44,677 nt of DNA from an uncultured Saprospiraceae bacterium (GTDB lineage Bacteria > Bacteroidota > Bacteroidia > Chitinophagales > Saprospiraceae): contig CALDYJ010000062.1 in the NCBI GenBank assembly GCA_937941095.1, positions 1 to 44,677 on the forward strand, written 5' to 3'. Every line of letters begins with the position of its first letter. The stretch's first letter is position 1. Positions 42,723-44,677 of this stretch are shown in pieces. A model generated the notes under the pieces. The model was not told where the DNA came from, searched no databases, and saw only the letters and a list, made by a program, of their open reading frames with translations. The position numbers and the translations under genes were made by a program.

Positions 42723-43886
42723 TTAAAATGCCTCGGCAATATTAAAGTAGTAATTATTTGTTCGCCTTCCAACTCCATAGTCCAGTCGAAGATTGAGGTC
42801 TTCGTGCTTATCAATTAAAAATCGCACCCCAATTCCAGCAGATAAGTTCATTGTTTCAAGATTGAATTGGTCAACTTTGTTTGCCACACCTCCGTATCCA
42901 GCAAAAACGGTAAACCCCCAAAGAGGGGTCAATTTCTGCCGCCATTCGACTTGCATGCTTAGCAAATGACGATCCGTAAATCGCCCTTCAAAGTACCCTC
43001 TCATGATTTCATCTCCACCAAGCCTGCCCAATTCGTGCAAAGGAGTATCTCCATGACTGAAGTGCATCAAACATTGGAACGCGAGTGTGCTCTTTTTGTG
43101 TTCGAGAGGTTGAGTAAAATACCTTAGGTCAAATCTTGTTAATTGAAATTGATGAGATCCACCTAGATAAGATCCATAAAACCCATGAGTAAGTTCAATG
43201 TACATTCCTTCCTTTGCATTAAGCAGATTATCTCGACTATCATAAAGCACTGCTAATTGAATACCAGATGAAGTAGAGCCCAATGCTCCTGTTTGCTCGT
43301 CTCCTTCCAGCAATCCACCAGGATGAGCTTTTACTTGACTGATCTCATTATATCTAAAGCCGCCGCCAAAAAATAGATATGGGACAAACATGTTCTTATA
43401 AAAAATAGGTTCAAGCAGAATTTGGCTATATTCAAACTCTTCTTCGTTAGCGTCTAATGTACGCTGACCTATTCCAAAATATAAACTTGGAAAAGATTGT
43501 ATCCAAACATTGCCAGCAAGTACATATCGCTCTTCTGGAGAAAAAATTTCGAATCCCGAATAAAAAAGGTATTTATTTTCTATGGAATATTGGATAGTTA
43601 GCGGAATATTAGAAGTTCTTGTTTCGTCTCCAGAACCGTTCAATTTGAAAAGGCCCTTCACACCTACTCCAAAGCTTAAATTTGTTTCGGGAGCATAAGA
43701 AACTACAGGAGTCAGAATTGCTTTAGCAGGATATAAAGTGGAATCTTTGGCTACTGCCTTCTTATTCGGGTAAATGGTTAAAAATTCAATTGCTTTTTCC
43801 AAAAATTGTGAATACCCCTTCAAAGGATTTAACACAAGTGTTAATAATATTAAAAAAGGAAGGGATCTTATCATAAACATGTTCAT
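42723..43886 (-). CDS. BamA/TamA-type outer-membrane barrel protein
   Basis: The product is 387 residues. A signal peptide occupies about 1-27 (SLPFLILLTLVLNPLKGYSQ). The rest is a bacterial surface antigen (D15-like) barrel: NLSFGVGVKGLF, LAVLYDSRDNLLNAKEGMYIEL, the MRGYFEGRFTDRH stretch (the conserved RGY/RGF loop of Omp85 barrels) and the ending LRLDYGVGRR. There are no recognisable POTRA repeats between signal and barrel, so it is a barrel-only member and not BamA itself. It sits in the outer membrane. A role in lipid or protein transport is inferred from the family. Three nearby ATGs (43886, 43880, 43874) are possible starts. Confidence 0.83.
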   Translation of the reverse strand: MNMFMIRSLPFLILLTLVLNPLKGYSQFLEKAIEFLTIYPNKKAVAKDSTLYPAKAILTPVVSYAPETNLSFGVGVKGLFKLNGSGDETRTSNIPLTIQYSIENKYLFYSGFEIFSPEERYVLAGNVWIQSFPSLYFGIGQRTLDANEEEFEYSQILLEPIFYKNMFVPYLFFGGGFRYNEISQVKAHPGGLLEGDEQTGALGSTSSGIQLAVLYDSRDNLLNAKEGMYIELTHGFYGSYLGGSHQFQLTRFDLRYFTQPLEHKKSTLAFQCLMHFSHGDTPLHELGRLGGDEIMRGYFEGRFTDRHLLSMQVEWRQKLTPLWGFTVFAGYGGVANKVDQFNLETMNLSAGIGVRFLIDKHEDLNLRLDYGVGRRTNNYYFNIAEAF

Positions 43887-43989
43887 TAATACATGTAAGT
43901 TATAGGTTTATTGGAATTGATTCCACTATTCTTTAAAAGTTTTTTTTGGCAAGTAGGAGTCGACACTGTAATTGTCGAAGACTAAATGA

Positions 43990-44647
43990 TCATTCATTTT
44001 CTAAAGCTAAATACTTACCAATAATTATACCTACAAGAATCGCCAAATAGAGTTGACCTATAATGCCGACACATAAGGCTAAAGATTTGGCTAGTTGATG
44101 AACGGGAACAATATCACCATACCCTACCCCTGTCAAAGTGATGTAAGAGAAATAAAGTAAGTCATAAAAATCTACTCCTTTGGGAATGGAGAATGCATTT
44201 TCCAGTTGCATGTCAATTACAAAGAAGAAAGGCGCAGCAATGACCCCAAGAATTAAATAACCTGAACTAAGGGCTAAGACATCATTGATAGAAACTGATT
44301 TAGGCTGAAAAACATATTGCATCAATCTTATAAAAACCAAACCAAAAAACAAAAAAGTAATGACGGGGTTTGCGATAGAAATTATCTGAGTGTCTTGATA
44401 CAACATAAATAGAAAAAATGAAACTGCACCTAATACTCCTAACAACAATAAATCTTTATAACTTTTTGAGGTATAGATGCAAGCCATTAGAAATCACCAT
44501 CCCATTGGTAAAATCTAATAATAGGTGCCCAAATGAAACTAGGGATGCAAGTGCAGGTAATACCAACATCAAAACCAAACTGATTAGAAAATATAAATAG
44601 TTTGGATGTTCAAAATGTTTTTGAAAAAACTGTACAATTTGTTTCAT
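43990..44647 (-). pseudogene. Potassium-channel-like gene split by a frameshift
   Basis: Two overlapping frames add up to one channel. The first, 44647-44456, gives a charged start and a membrane helix (YLYFLISLVLMLVLPALASL), then LLLDFTNGMVIS. The second, 44487-43990, continues with ACIYTSKSYKD, three further membrane helices and the pore TLTGVGYGDIVP, a potassium-selectivity filter. Joining them around 44485-44500 with one base gained or lost gives about 218 residues, as expected for this 2-TM-plus channel family (Ion_trans_2). The second part alone (165 residues) keeps the pore and might still fold. The shift may be a real mutation or an assembly error. Confidence 0.6.
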
Positions 44648-44677
44648 TATTTTAAGATTACATTTAAGACATTAACC

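Overview
The window looks like chromosomal DNA of a low-GC (roughly one-third G+C by eye) Bacteroidota bacterium. The evidence is a DUF3276/PUR-alpha protein, an ExbB-ExbD-ExbD-TonB operon followed by folC, an ECF sigma factor coupled to a one-TM beta-barrel protein, a two-component-regulator propeller histidine kinase, a SusD-era style lipoprotein with a carboxypeptidase-regulatory-like domain, a type IX secretion sorting-tail remnant, and sparse Shine-Dalgarno sites with several TTG starts. Placement below phylum is not possible from the sequence alone. No rRNA, tRNA, CRISPR array, transposase or prophage was seen.

Layout. 1-489: 5' part of an exported TPR protein running off the left edge. 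604-5556 (minus): a tightly coupled cluster of PLP aminotransferase, a decayed TPR gene, an AAA+ ATPase with TPR-like N-terminus, a TPR/multi-TM protein and an exported alpha/beta hydrolase. 5707-8742: retropepsin-like exported protein, UbiX, exported thioredoxin-like protein, coiled-coil membrane protein. 8835-12703 (minus): exbB-exbD-exbD-tonB-like-folC energy-transduction operon. 12932-16626 (plus): two-gene fatty-acid beta-oxidation operon (FadN-type fusion and thiolase). 16758-18418 (minus): fructose-1,6-bisphosphatase and a lipoprotein. 18570-21454 (plus): ABC exporter, PUR-alpha-like nucleic-acid-binding protein, GNAT. 21540-25952 (minus): histidine kinase, response regulator, small TPR protein. 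26087-26983: unrecognised protein. 27100-29741 (minus): periplasmic molybdenum hydroxylase IorAB, with an unusual modular short repeat just upstream. 29951-33522 (minus): YecM, an exported deformylase-like protein, GNAT, FkbM methyltransferase, MocA/MobA-like nucleotidyltransferase. 33615-38495 (plus): zincin, then lipoprotein / ECF sigma / TM-plus-barrel cluster. 38540-41763: a graveyard of gene remnants (AsmA tail, frameshifted Crp/Fnr regulator, T9SS tail, amine-oxidase half) surrounding an intact YfcC-type carrier. 42095-44647 (minus): GNAT-like protein, BamA-type barrel, and a frameshifted potassium-channel-like gene.

Working together: the AAA/TPR/membrane/hydrolase cluster is the best candidate for a poorly described system because its genes overlap or abut at stop/start codons while one member has decayed. 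The molybdenum hydroxylase and the MocA-like enzyme probably belong to one pathway. The histidine kinase, regulator and small TPR protein form one signalling operon. Repeated nonsense mutations, frameshifts and 5' truncations across the window suggest a genome that is currently losing accessory genes, although single-base indels in an assembly could account for some of the frameshifts.
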